From positions 31,496,893 to 31,560,892 of the forward strand of contig JAQMRL010000006.1 of assembly GCA_035578175.1 (NCBI GenBank): a stretch of 64,000 bases of DNA, in the 5' to 3' direction. The notes beneath the pieces were generated by a model. That model did not search any database. It had not been told where the DNA came from and was given only the letters and a program-made list of their open reading frames with translations. Shown here in pieces: positions 54,496 to 64,000 of this stretch. Made by a program: the position numbers and the translations under genes. The stretch's first letter is position 1. Every line of letters starts with the position of its first letter. This DNA comes from Catonia carolina (lineage: Eukaryota > Arthropoda > Insecta > Hemiptera > Achilidae).

Positions 54496-54870
54496 TTTTT
54501 TTTTGTCATCAGTCTCTCGACCAGTTTGATCCAGTCTTCCAAGCTGTTCTGTCTTGTACAAGTCATTTCATATCTACATACCTGTAACCCCCTACAATTT
54601 ACTCCCTCAATATTACCCCCTATTATTGATAGACCAGTACCAGGATGTCTTAAGATATGCCCCACTAGCTTACCCCTTCTTCTGGTAAGATGTCTCCATA
54701 TAGTCCTTCTTTCATCCATCCGTCTAAGAACCTCTAAATTACTTATTTTGTCCATCCACCTAATCTTTAACATTTTCCTGTAACACTACATTTCGAAAGC
54801 GTCTATCCTCTTCCTTTGTAGAGCTTCTATCACCCATGTTTCACTCCCGTATAATGCTACACTCACTATC
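54496..54870 (-). pseudogene. LINE family E, C-terminal fragment with internal deletion
   Basis: The minus strand reads MLKIRWMDKISNLEVLRRMD, then VGHILRHPGTG and GNIEGVN, collinear with 47289-47705. About 40 bp between the ctccctcaatatta and ctgtaacc blocks are missing. A T run at 54498-54505 marks the tail end. Confidence 0.75.
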
Positions 54871-55278
54871 ATATAACACACATAGTGTTATAAGAAATTT
54901 TTCCTAATCTGTAAATCAATGTTTGTAGTCAGAAAGCTGATTTTCATTTCAAAGGCTTTTCTAGTAAAAGTATCCTACTTTTGGTATCACTTGTGCTTCT
55001 AGCATCCTTTGTTATTTTACTCCCTATTACTCCCTAGATAGCGGAATTCCCTAACTTCCTGTATATTTTTATTGCCTTAATCATTAGGATTTCTAACTAT
55101 AATTATGAAAATTATTTAATAATATATTAATCAGGAGAAAATTGTAACAATTTTCATGTAACAAATCTGAAACAATTTTTTATTGCCATCTATTTTAGCT
55201 TTGGTTTTTTCAATGGATCGATGTATCCCTCTGTATGCCATGCTTGTGATATCACTCATGGAGTAAAGATGAAACCAA
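54871..55278. other. Sequence without a recognisable gene
   Basis: May contain further LINE family E sequence to about 55070 on the minus strand (ttccctaacttcctgtat), but no frame is preserved. Confidence 0.3.
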
Positions 55279-55280
55279 TA

Positions 55281-55822
55281 CAGTGGAATCCGGTTAAACA
55301 GGACATCGGTTGTTGGGACAGCAGTTTAAATAACATAAATTTTTTGAAACGAAAACAGTAGGAAGGGGACAATGAAAACAAAATTACATTGGTTATACAA
55401 AACAGGTGTGCCGCTTATTCAAAACAAAGAACTGCATGATGAAAGATTAGATAGGCTGTGCTCATTCCGCTTACCAATTAGGTCCTCTCCACACAACTAC
55501 ATCTCATAGAAGATGGAGTTCTATCATGCTATTTACTGCCACTATTATGGCAGACATTTTGTCTGCCGTAATAGTGATGGCCTGTGATGAAATGCATTTT
55601 ATTTGATTCCATTTTGTAAATTATTTATGAAGTACTAGTATAAGGAAATACTATTAATAATTAAAAGTTAAGAGCTGATAGTTTTATAAAGCTCCGAAAG
55701 AGATTTAGTTTGTCAAAAGAAATGTAAAAGAACACTGTGTGACAGGTCCCTTTGTTTCGTTAGAACAGCCGCTTTATTGGAACAGTTAGGGCATCCGTTT
55801 TCCAATTAACTGGGTTCTAATG
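55281..55822. mobile_element. Probable Tigger/pogo-like MITE
   Basis: The left end CAGTGGAATCCGGTTAAACA follows a TA. The right end aattaactgggttctaatg is an eroded inverted counterpart. Both subterminal parts carry gttggga/ttggaaca-type blocks. Noncoding. Confidence 0.5.
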
Positions 55823-55892
55823 AATGTATCAGATATATGTTAAGTTTTGTACAACCAATAACATGAACCCAGAACTAGGATACACTTTTTTT

Positions 55893-55985
55893 CTTTTTTT
55901 ATGGTTTAACATCCGACTGTTCTGTAATTACTGCTAATGCAGATTGAAAGATGAAATGATTTTTTGCAACGTATGAAAATACGTT
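55893..55985 (-). mobile_element. SINE family B, 3' part
   Basis: It matches the body of the 20600-20722 copy in reverse complement (ctgttctgtaattactgcta, gatgaaatgat, gtatgaaaat). Head missing. Confidence 0.6.
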
Positions 55986-56110
55986 ATTATTAGGAATACA
56001 CTAATAGTACTTATATAAAATTGGTAGATTGCATTAAATGAAGAAATTTTGACTTATATAATACAGAATATGATTAGAGGGGTAATTGATAGTAATAACA
56101 TTATGAACAA

Positions 56111-56346
56111 CAGGCATGTAGCCTCCACGGTTTTGGTTTGGAGGGGGCTGAGTCTAAAGATTATTTTTAGTTTGATATTCAACTATGATAAGCTAGTGAA
56201 GAATGGTATATGAAAACGAGCGGTAAAAATAAAGCCTGAATTGACCAGTTCTCGAATCTGGCTTCCCAGCATATTAGTCTGTTAGGAAATTTGCATTTCT
56301 TGTTGGAGGGCTGAAGCCTCTGAAGGCCTCACTGGCTACGTGTCTG
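56111..56346. mobile_element. hAT-like MITE, 236 bp
   Basis: The ends CAGGCATGTAGCC and GGCTACGTGTCTG are inverted repeats with 11 of 13 matches. ATGAACAA (56103-56110) and ATGATTAA (56347-56354) form a 6/8 candidate target duplication. Noncoding. Confidence 0.6.
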
Positions 56347-56830
56347 ATGATTAATATAACATTATTAATTCTGCTTGCAGTAGTTAACAATAAGGCTTAA
56401 ATTAGTACATTATCTGTTTGATTCTGACCATGGATCATGTATTACAAATTTATGGTTCTTTTTATTATTCTTTTCACTCAGTGATGTCACATACATAAAA
56501 TGTACATATGACAAATACGTCATCATTTCTATGAAGGCTTTAGATTTATTATTATTTCATTTGGCGTCTATCTATGGTTACTTAACCAAGTAAGTAAAGA
56601 TAGAATGCGAAGTGAGATAAACAAAATGAGACAGCAGTTTGGCATCTGCTGGTAGATTTTGCTGCCATTCGTAGAATATGTATTGACGTGACTGTCACTT
56701 TGAGATTTGAATCCTAGGCATTATAAAGAGCAAGTACGTTAACTTCGTAATAGCAAATGAGATCACACTTGTTGGGATTTTTCCAATTTTATACAAAATG
56801 AAATATTGTTATGTTAAGAACGGTTAATCT
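56347..56830. other. Sequence without a recognisable gene
   Basis: No supported feature. Confidence 0.5.
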
Positions 56831-57159
56831 TTGCAGAGGGATAGGGACGTCATTTCTTCTGTTTTCCGAGAGATGAAAACCTGTAAGTATTAATGTGATA
56901 AATAAATATGTGTACCAAAATAAATCTTGTTTGTTTTTTAAGTTAACAGATGGAGTAATTGTAAAATGTATGAATTGCCAATTTATTTTGTTAAATTATT
57001 GTACACAATTTTTGGTGCGGAAGTTTCTCTGGTAAAACAATAGCTATAGTTTCACAACAGGTCAGTTAAAAAAAAGTAAAACCAGTAAAATGGAGCTTGA
57101 GCTTCTGTGGCCTTAATCGAGAAACAAACAAGATTTATTTTGGGTACATGTATTTATAT

Positions 57160-57375
57160 TTCATATAATGAATTAATACAATAATTTCACTAACCTTCTT
57201 TTTAACTGCGTCACCTTTATTTTAATTTTTACTTACACGTGTTTCGGTGGATCCACCATCATCAGAGTAAATAACATAAAATTGAAACTAAAAACACTAT
57301 TTATTAAAAATCTATAGAAGATGATACATCTTCAGTCACTTGTATAAAACTGATTTAAAATTAATTTATTTAAAT
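57160..57375 (-). mobile_element. 3' noncoding region of Penelope copy 1
   Basis: From the stop codon to about 57160 it mirrors 59610-59829 nearly perfectly, including the hammerhead and the gaaggttagtgaaattattg block. The match ends at atgaaata, the probable element end. Confidence 0.75.
57219..57282 (-). ncRNA. Hammerhead ribozyme, Penelope copy 1
   Basis: It is the reverse complement of 59703-59766, apparently identical over 64 nt. It has CTGATGA, a GGTGG/CCACC stem II, GAAA, the palindrome ACACGTGT and a pairing stem I. It lies about 95 bp after the stop codon of the transposon frame, in its 3' region, where Penelope-like elements are known to carry hammerheads. Confidence 0.85.
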
Positions 57376-59093
57376 TTATCCCTTCTCATATTTACTGTAG
57401 ATAGCAGCAGCAGTCAATATCACTTCATCATTCCTAAATTTCACCTGTTCATTCAAAATGTCCTGCTTTTGCTCTTTTAAATATTTATAAATGTGGAACA
57501 TCTCATATTTTTCAATTTTATTTTTATTTTCTATATTACATTGTTCTATTATATTGAAATGTTTATCTATTTTACCAAATTTATGTTTTTCTTCTTTTAT
57601 ATGATTGGTATAGTTAGATATAATGTAGTCACATTTCAGTGCTTTTTTATGTTCATTATACCTCACTTGAAAATTACGACTAGTCATACCAATGTAAAAT
57701 TTTTTACAATCCTCATTACCACAATCTATTTTATACACACCCTTTTTATTGCTTAGTGTTTCATTTATATTATTTTTAATTATATTTGTGGACAGTAGTT
57801 TTTTATTATTACATGTGTATGCGATTTTATAAAATTTATTTAATGTTCTGTATAATTTATTGTTAATAGTTTTATTGTATTTTAATGCAATAAATGGTTT
57901 ATGTTTTATTTTATTATCTAATATAAGGGTGGTTCTCAAGTTATTTTTAAATTGTAGTTTGTTTTTAATTTTATTTATTACTTTATTTATTTCTTTTTCA
58001 TGATACCCATTCTTTTGTGCTATGAATTTTATTGTTCTTAATTCATTTTCTAGCAGTTTTTTATCTTTTATATAACCATATGCTCTGTGAATCATACTAT
58101 GGTAAGCTGCCATTTTATGTGAGTATGGGTGGTTAGATGACTTATTTATATTTGTTACTGGTAATATACTTTTACGAAATACACCTGTTGTTATTTTACT
58201 ATTACCCTTGATTAATTGTATGTCCATGAAATTTAATTTATTATTATTTTCAAGTTCCATAGTGTGGTGTAATTTATCATCAAATGTATTTAATTTTTTC
58301 AAAATAACATCCTCTTCATTTTTATATGTCTTTTCCAATATTACCAGTATGTCATCTACATATCTGTGCCACATTACTACATTATGTGTGTGTTCTATTT
58401 GATACACAGTTATTTCTTCAAAATATTGCAAATAAATCTCAGACAAAATAGAGCTTAATGGTGCTCCCATAGTAAGTCCATCTTTTTGTTTGTACATTTT
58501 TTCATTAAATTTAAAATAATTTTGTGAAGTACATTGTCTCAATAATCCTATAACTTGCTTTACTTCATCTTCATGCAATTTACGGTCTGTTAATTTATTT
58601 TTTATAATGTTTATGGTTTTGTCAATGGGTATATTTGTGTACATATCTTTGATATCAAAAGACATCATAATATGTTTGTCATTAATTTCAATTTTTTGTA
58701 TTTTGTCTATTATTTCTTGAGCGTTTTTTATACTATATCGGTTATTTAATATTATATGTGTTTTTAGGTAATCGTATAAAAATTTAGATATTTTATATGT
58801 AGGCGCATTTTTATAATTAACCAGAGGTCTTATAGGTACATCCACTTTGTGTATTTTAGGAAGGCCATTGAGATTTGGTGCTTGAGGATTATTATTTATG
58901 TATTTATTTTTTATTTTTTTATCGATTATCTTATTTGATTCACTAATAATTCTTCTAAGTTGTGCATTGAATTTTTTAGTTGGATCTTTTTTAATGATCT
59001 CAAAATTATTGTTGTTCAAATATTTTTCTGTTTTTTGTATATATTCACTTTTGTAAATTATTACAGGTACATTTACTTTATCAGCTTTTACAA
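57376..59093 (-). CDS. Penelope-like element: reverse transcriptase with GIY-YIG endonuclease, 5'-truncated
   Basis: About 572 codons are uninterrupted on the minus strand, ending at TAA near 57376. Motifs in order: KADKVNVPVIIYKSEYI (first RT motif; usually KADKG), LPKIHK, RPLVNY, SFDIKDMYTNIP (first catalytic Asp), GAPLSS, WHRYVDDILVI (catalytic Asp pair), then LNFMDIQL. The C-terminus carries GVYKIDC...CKKFYIGMTSRNFQVRYNEH, a GIY-YIG nuclease core (GVY/YIG, with Arg) and a conserved E in EKYEMFHI. That architecture is diagnostic of Penelope-like elements. The N-terminal ~150-200 residues usual upstream are missing. The first ~10 codons of the larger frame are antisense of the neighbouring copy and not genuine. 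Confidence 0.9.
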
Positions 59094-59609
59094 TTGCATT
59101 AAAATACAATAAAACTATTAACAATAAATTATACAGAACATTAAATAAATTTTATAAAATCGCATACACATGTAATAATAAAAAACTACTGTCCACAAAT
59201 ATAATTAAAAATAATATAAATGAAACACTAAGCAATAAAAAGGGTGTGTATAAAATAGATTGTGGTAATGAGGATTGTAAAAAATTTTACATTGGTATGA
59301 CTAGTCGTAATTTTCAAGTGAGGTATAATGAACATAAAAAAAGCACTGAAATGTGACTACATTATATCTAACTATACCAATCATATAAAAGAAGAAAAAC
59401 ATAAATTTGGTAAAATAGATAAACATTTCAATATAATAGAACAATGTAATATAGAAAATAAAAATAAAATTGAAAAATATGAGATGTTCCACATTTATAA
59501 ATATTTAAAAGAGCAAAAGCAGGACATTTTGAATGAACAGGTGAAATTTAGGAATGATGAAGTGATATTGACTGCTGCTGCTATCTACAGTAAATATGAG
59601 AAGGGATAA
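59094..59609 (+). pseudogene. Second Penelope copy: GIY-YIG part only, frameshifted
   Basis: It starts abruptly at the junction with the first copy and is nearly identical to its 3' part. It encodes KIAYTCNNKKLLSTN, the GIY-YIG core and EVILTAAAIYSKYEKG before TAA at 59607-59609. One extra A in a run at about 59337-59343 (seven versus six) breaks the frame just after RYNEHK. The reverse transcriptase is absent, which is ordinary 5' truncation. Confidence 0.9.
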
Positions 59610-59829
59610 ATTTAAATAAATTAATTTTAAATCAGTTTTATACAAGTGACTGAAGATGTATCATCTTCTATAGATTTTTAATAAATAGTGTTTTTAGTTT
59701 CAATTTTATGTTATTTACTCTGATGATGGTGGATCCACCGAAACACGTGTAAGTAAAAATTAAAATAAAGGTGACGCAGTTAAAAAGAAGGTTAGTGAAA
59801 TTATTGTATTAATTCATTATATGAAATAG
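59610..59829 (+). mobile_element. 3' noncoding region of Penelope copy 2
   Basis: Mirrors 57160-57375. Contains the hammerhead and ends near ttaattcattatatgaaata. Confidence 0.75.
59703..59766 (+). ncRNA. Hammerhead ribozyme, Penelope copy 2
   Basis: Core CTGATGA at 59720-59726 is followed by stem II (GGTGG, AT loop, CCACC) and GAAA. Stem III is ACAC/GTGT, a palindrome with no loop, so it is better formed between two RNA molecules. Stem I pairs TTTACT (before the core) with AGTAAA (after it), plus ATTTTA with TAAAAT beyond a bulge. Predicted cleavage is after GTA at 59751. All core residues are present. Confidence 0.88.
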
Positions 59830-60003
59830 AAATATTTAAAACTGCAGGATGCATTATAAAGATTTATTTTTGAATGAACATGTATTTATGTATCATATTA
59901 ATACTTACAGGTTTTCGTCTCTCGAAAAACTGAAGAAATTACGTTCCCTCTGTGAAAAAAAAAACACTTGAAATAACAAAATTGAATTTCACTAATTATA
60001 ACT

Positions 60004-60072
60004 AGTCTTAACCCACTGTAGTCGCTAATAACCACACTGTCAATGCGACTTTAAATAAACTAAAAAAAATAT
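60004..60072 (+). mobile_element. SINE family A, 3' end fragment
   Basis: The block cactgtagtcgctaataacc, then gcgactttaaataaactaaa, equals the tail half of SINE A with its A-rich end. Head absent. Confidence 0.7.
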
Positions 60073-60139
60073 TATTTACCAAAAAATTCAATAATAAAAC
60101 AAAAAGTAAAACCGAATAAAAAATATTAATAAAAATGCC

Positions 60140-60730
60140 ATACAATTATAAGCCAATTCAAATCTCCCTCGTATGGGCGGGCGACTAGCGCCTTCTATGA
60201 GTGATAACTGTAATTGCTATAGAGACCAAACATATTACTACTTTGCATCATGGGAGTTCGTGTCTGTCTACCAGCTTTGCTTAGTTTGTTGGATAGGTGA
60301 GTGTTTTCTTTTTTCTACGTAGTATTTAACATTTTTATATTGGTTTTTTAGTCATACATATTGTATGCCAGTTAGACGTACATTGTTTAATTTGTTTATA
60401 GTTATAAATAAACGAAAGACGAATCACGGAACAAGGAATCTTGTTTTAAATTTATGTTTGTTTGTTATTCAAACTGTATAGGTTAGAATAGTATCTGGAC
60501 AATAATCTTAAAACAGGGTCCCACGGGACATAAACACGAATGTGTGGTTCGCTTTCGTACTTGCTGTCAATGGCGTGACTGGAGGCAGCTCACCTTTGTA
60601 ATTCGTGCAAATTTCACATGTTTAAAATACCAACGAAAGCGTGATTTAGTTGATCGCGAGGAGCCGGCCATGAACAAGCTCGTCATCGAGAGTTGTGCTG
60701 TGGTGAGTTCGGTTTTTGCTGATATTTTAG
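60140..60730 (+). other. GC-richer segment with possible exons
   Basis: 60160-60299 ends at a good donor (ggatag/gtgagtg). 60523-60702 follows an acceptor-like cttaaaacag and ends gctgtg/gtgagttcg. An open frame 60544-60789 runs through the second part. GC is noticeably higher than around. It could be the 5' end of a host gene leaving the window or an old transposon gene. Not recognised. Confidence 0.35.
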
Positions 60731-60794
60731 TACAGAAAAAGAATCTGCAGAACTGGATACTTAAAAGCAAATCGGGAACACTTAATTAGATTGA

Positions 60795-60905
60795 TATGGA
60801 ATCGAATCGTTACCTTGAAGAGTAAAAACTTTTACGAATGTCTGAAGCTCAGTTTGGTAACTTAATCATATAGAATCAGGGCTCGTCACCGATTGTAACA
60901 ATTAT
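60795..60905 (+). pseudogene. Possible PIF/Harbinger transposase scrap
   Basis: A frame with two stops reads NRYLEE, then LLRMSEAQFGNLII, similar to the (F/Y)RMS...F..L motif near the start of Harbinger-type nucleases. Too short to be certain. Confidence 0.3.
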
Positions 60906-61356
60906 TTTGAAATCGATAGTTTTTTGTGTGCTGAATCCGATCATGAACTTATTTTCCCCCGCAAATCGCTACGAAATTACTTTTTATCTACCGATATAAC
61001 CTCACTTTCTCGTATAAATTTTAATTTTGCCGTTTGTATTTCCCTTCAATATCGTATAAATGCTCACAACCAATTAATAATGTCGCTATATTTACAAATT
61101 TAACTTATTAAATCATTAACTAATATATTTATTAATGATAACAGCATTTCAGACTGACAATAAGCTATGATGTCATCACTCCCTGCCACATAATGGTTGC
61201 ACACAAAAAAAAGTACCTTGATTAGTTAGTATTGAGTAGTTTATTGGTTGTTATATGCAGTTATAAATGCACATAACCTATTCATAATAAGGTTATTGGT
61301 TACCATTTGCAGTTTTAAATTAAAGGCTATTGTACATTGAAAATTTACTCCAGATA
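60906..61356. other. AT-rich stretch without a recognisable gene
   Basis: Two similar gttataaatgc...aaccaattaata/aacctattcataa blocks occur at about 61055-61080 and 61259-61290. Nothing else. Confidence 0.4.
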
Positions 61357-62601
61357 TAGTCCAGTCACTCACGGTTTTTGCTAAGAATTTTAAAGTACCG
61401 CTTGGATTGACATGAAATTTTGCATACACATAGTTGACATGTCAAAGAAAAAAAGTTATATAGTGCCGATGTGTGCTTTTACCCTGGGGGTGAGTACCAC
61501 CCCTTCTCGGGGGTGAAAATATTTAACCTCAAAATAACCCCGGGAATCGATAGATAATTCAATTTTAAGCAAAAAATGTTTTATTGACTTTTTTCGGTAA
61601 GTGGATATTTACCGATTTATTCACGATTGAAATTGATGATTTCTTGCATAAAAAATGCATATTTTTCAGTATATTTTCCGTAATAACTCGAAAACGGTGC
61701 ATTTTTACAAAAAAGTCTTAAGAATCAAAAAGAAACCTTTTAAAATAACAAATCGAATGGTTTTTTTTAAATTATCATCGGAGCAATAAAACCCAAGTTA
61801 CAGCCTAATTAAGGTCAGGTATTTATTCGATTTACCTTTTATAAAAGTGTTTATCGTTAAATAACGTAAAAAGGAGTGGATTTTTGAAAAAAATAATGAC
61901 AATGTTTTTTGTAGATTTTAAAAAGATCTTCAAAATGAGCTAAGGTAAAAGTAATTTGGATAAAAAATGGCCGAGTTATTGCAAAAACAAAAAAATTATG
62001 TCGTAAAAAAAAAAAAAATTATTAAAACGGTAATTTTTTCACAAAAATAAAAATTAACGTTATCCCAAGTGTAATTAGCTTTATTTATGTACTGACTATG
62101 AGTCCTGAAATTTTAACCAGTTTAAAATGCTTAAATTTGAAAAAAAGGTCAATTTAGTAAAAAATGAATTTTTGCAATTTTAAAAAAATTTTCCATTTCT
62201 TCAAAACTGCTCGAAATCAAAGAGGAATACGAAAAATTGACAAGAGTTCTAAAATGTAGTATTTTTTTCACTGAAAATTTTCCATTTTTTTTTATTTTTC
62301 TATCATAAAAACTAAGCGAGATATTTACATTCTAAGCTTGCATATAAGGGTGAGAAGCCCCCTTTTTTATCCCTTTAAAACGCATTTTCTAAAAATCAAC
62401 AACTTTCAAATAGTCCAAATTTTCAGAAGTTGTAGCCCTTAGAATTCCCTACAAAATGAGCTTTGAAACGTTCAAATATCTTTAAAATTACCGAAGTTAT
62501 CGTTAATAAACCATTTACGTTTTTCTACCAATATTTTCGGAGCATATAAATAGCTATATAGTTTCAACTATTTTGGAGCAGTGAAATACTCGTAAACGTT
62601 T

Positions 62602-62639
<38 letters not shown>

Positions 62640-63342
62640 TATTCATCTCTCACATATATACTATGCATTAGTATATACACGGATTACGTATGTAACCGAT
62701 GAACACCTGCTGATGTATATATACTCATTTAGTCGTAGCAGTACAGCCGAAAATTTTTTTTTTAAATTTGACCTAAAGGGTGGTTTTTAAGGGTTGAATA
62801 AGTGCATTGTGTCTTAAATTAAATGTAACCTACCATAAATTACCATTTAAAATTTTAAGCACCAAAAAAAAAATTTTTTAAATAAATTTCATTATAAGGG
62901 GTAGTTTATAAGGGTTGAAAATATTAAATACTTAAAAGATTAAATTATAAGTATAACAAAAGTTAAAATCACTACAAAATGTATCATTACCTAATTTAAA
63001 GTTTCAAATTGTTTTTTTTTTTTTGGAAAATTTGACCTTAAAGGTGGTTTTTAAGGGTTGAAAAATTGTTATAAATTGTAAAATACTTTCCTGTATGATA
63101 AATAAATCTTTATTTAACATACCCACACATAATCCATAGGTAAATAACGATTATATCTACTGTTTTTAATTTTTGCAAGAAAGGGGTGCTTTTCACCCCT
63201 TCAAAACAAAAAGCACACATTCTAACCATATAACTTTTGAAGAGATAGGCAAAATAAGCTCACTTGCAAAATTTCATTAAAATCGGAGCGGTACTTTAAA
63301 ATTCTGAGGTATTGCAATATTATACCGTGAGTGACTGGACTA
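61357..63342. mobile_element. ~2-kb DNA element with ~160-bp inverted termini, superfamily unknown
   Basis: TAGTCCAGTCACTCACGGT at 61357-61375 is exactly inverted at 63324-63342. The following ~140 bp also match (agaattttaaagtaccgct, atgaaattttgca, atgtgtgcttttt). The interior has no transposase; it is A/T-rich with several ttaagggttga-like repeats near 62790, 62910 and 63050. It is non-autonomous. Confidence 0.8.
62609..62637. repeat. (TA)n microsatellite
   Basis: About 14 perfect TA units inside the 2-kb element. Confidence 0.95.
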
Positions 63343-63380
63343 ATAAGACCTATACACCACCGCACATCCACATGAATTCT

Positions 63381-64000
63381 GTCCAGGCTTTTCATTAAAG
63401 AACGGCATTTAAGGATGTTGAAGATCAGATTTTTCTTTGTATGAACATTTAAAAATAGAAGTCTGATGTTCCATTTTAAAATGCCAGCCATTTTTTTTAA
63501 AAAAAAGTGTATTTTGGTTTCACGGAAAGATTGGGAAATGATTTTTGGACTGAACCATGCATTTTTATAGCAGTATTGTGCCATGTACCGTATTTTGCCT
63601 TTCTAATTAGAAATAGATATGTGGTGTTAATAGAAAATTCTATTAATGTATAAACTTCTTGAGAGGAAACTGAGCTCTATTAAAGGTATCCACTTCGAGT
63701 ATTATAGTCGTTCAGAAATACAAACTTCTGTGTTTTTCCTGCTGCAACTCATTCCGTAGCTCATTTTAATGATGATTTTATTAAAAAAAATAAACGCTTT
63801 GCTTGACATAATACTGTTGTGAAAATGTATGGTTCAGTCCAAATTTCATTTCCCTACCTTTAGTGGAGCCAAAAAAGCTCTTTTTTAAAAAAATGGCCGG
63901 CATATTAAAACGGAGCGTGAGATTTAACTTCTAAAATATTCATATTATAAAAAAAACTCTGATCTTCAATGCCAATTTTTACGAAAAGCCTGGACGGAGT
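63381..64000. mobile_element. Foldback element reaching the window edge
   Basis: The left arm 63381-63567 is inverted at about 63819-63995: GTCCAGGCTTTTC, tgaagatcag, ccattttttt and atttttggactgaaccat blocks, at about 75% identity by eye. The spacer is about 250 bp. Noncoding. The right boundary may lie just beyond the window. Confidence 0.75.

Larger units (their letters stand above)
56833..59965. repeat. Large inverted repeat enclosing two head-to-head Penelope copies
   Basis: Besides the Penelope arms, the outer ~100 bp match in inverted order: left 56833-56935 (gcagagggat, gaaaacctgtaagtattaat) and right 59858-59965. The left side has about 190 extra bp. A further direct repeat (aagatttattttgg to tatttat) occurs at 57130-57160 and 59859-59892, at the Penelope boundaries. 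The pair may have inserted into an older inverted-repeat element. Confidence 0.6.

Noticed and set aside
57493..59492. Plus- and minus-strand frames rich in Phe/Tyr opposite the Penelope coding sequence
   Set aside because: They are antisense shadows of the AT-rich Penelope frame; the two inverted copies give the same artefact twice.
1..64000. CRISPR arrays, phage or bacterial islands, LTR retrotransposons, viral insertions
   Set aside because: No regularly spaced short repeats, no gag-pol with paired LTRs, and no bacterial-type gene clusters were seen on either strand.

Overview
This is AT-rich animal DNA, most likely from an insect. Three things point that way: long transposon-filled introns with GT-AG splice sites, tRNA-derived SINEs, and a mobile-element mix typical of arthropods (mariner, Tigger/pogo-like, piggyBac-like TTAA elements, hAT MITEs, Jockey/I-like LINEs and a Penelope-like element). 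The species cannot be named from the sequence. There is no sign of bacterial operons, rRNA or CRISPR arrays.

The one host gene that can be assembled is on the + strand and runs from about 7.4 to 52.0 kb. Its five coding exons (7437-7451, 41520-41534, 44306-44590, 49884-50134, 51658-52021) join in frame to give a 309-residue proline-rich protein with an N-terminal signal peptide. Exon 2 is a 15-nt microexon and intron 1 is 34 kb. No known family was recognised. A near-identical, frameshifted fragment of the last exon lies at 52618-52890, about 600 bp downstream.

Almost everything else is mobile-element debris. Region by region: 0-3 kb holds Tigger-like ends and a Jockey-like RT scrap. 4.8-12 kb holds three copies of a dispersed ~0.9 kb family, a TTAA element carrying a SINE, a foldback element and LINE tails. 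12.7-15.5 kb holds a mariner relic and an RNase H LINE relic. 19.7-21.4 kb is a cluster of SINEs and transposon ends. 22.1-22.9 kb is a ~390-bp tandem duplication. 23.5-28.8 kb holds SINEs and a foldback mariner. 30-36.5 kb holds LINE tails and two hAT MITEs. 41.7-45.7 kb holds a MITE, a large foldback and a second SINE-carrying TTAA element. 47.3-51.4 kb holds a foldback made from a Tc1/IS630-type element, a SINE, a deleted mariner and another TTAA element. 56.8-60 kb holds two head-to-head Penelope-like copies, each with a hammerhead ribozyme. 61.3-64 kb holds two long-inverted-repeat elements, the last one cut by the window edge.

The most distinctive theme is inverted duplication. Two different Tc1/mariner-type elements have turned into foldbacks by replacing their 5' part with an inverted copy of their own 3' end, and the Penelope pair has the same head-to-head geometry. 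A second theme is hitchhiking: a SINE sits at the same internal site in two separate copies of a TTAA-type DNA transposon.
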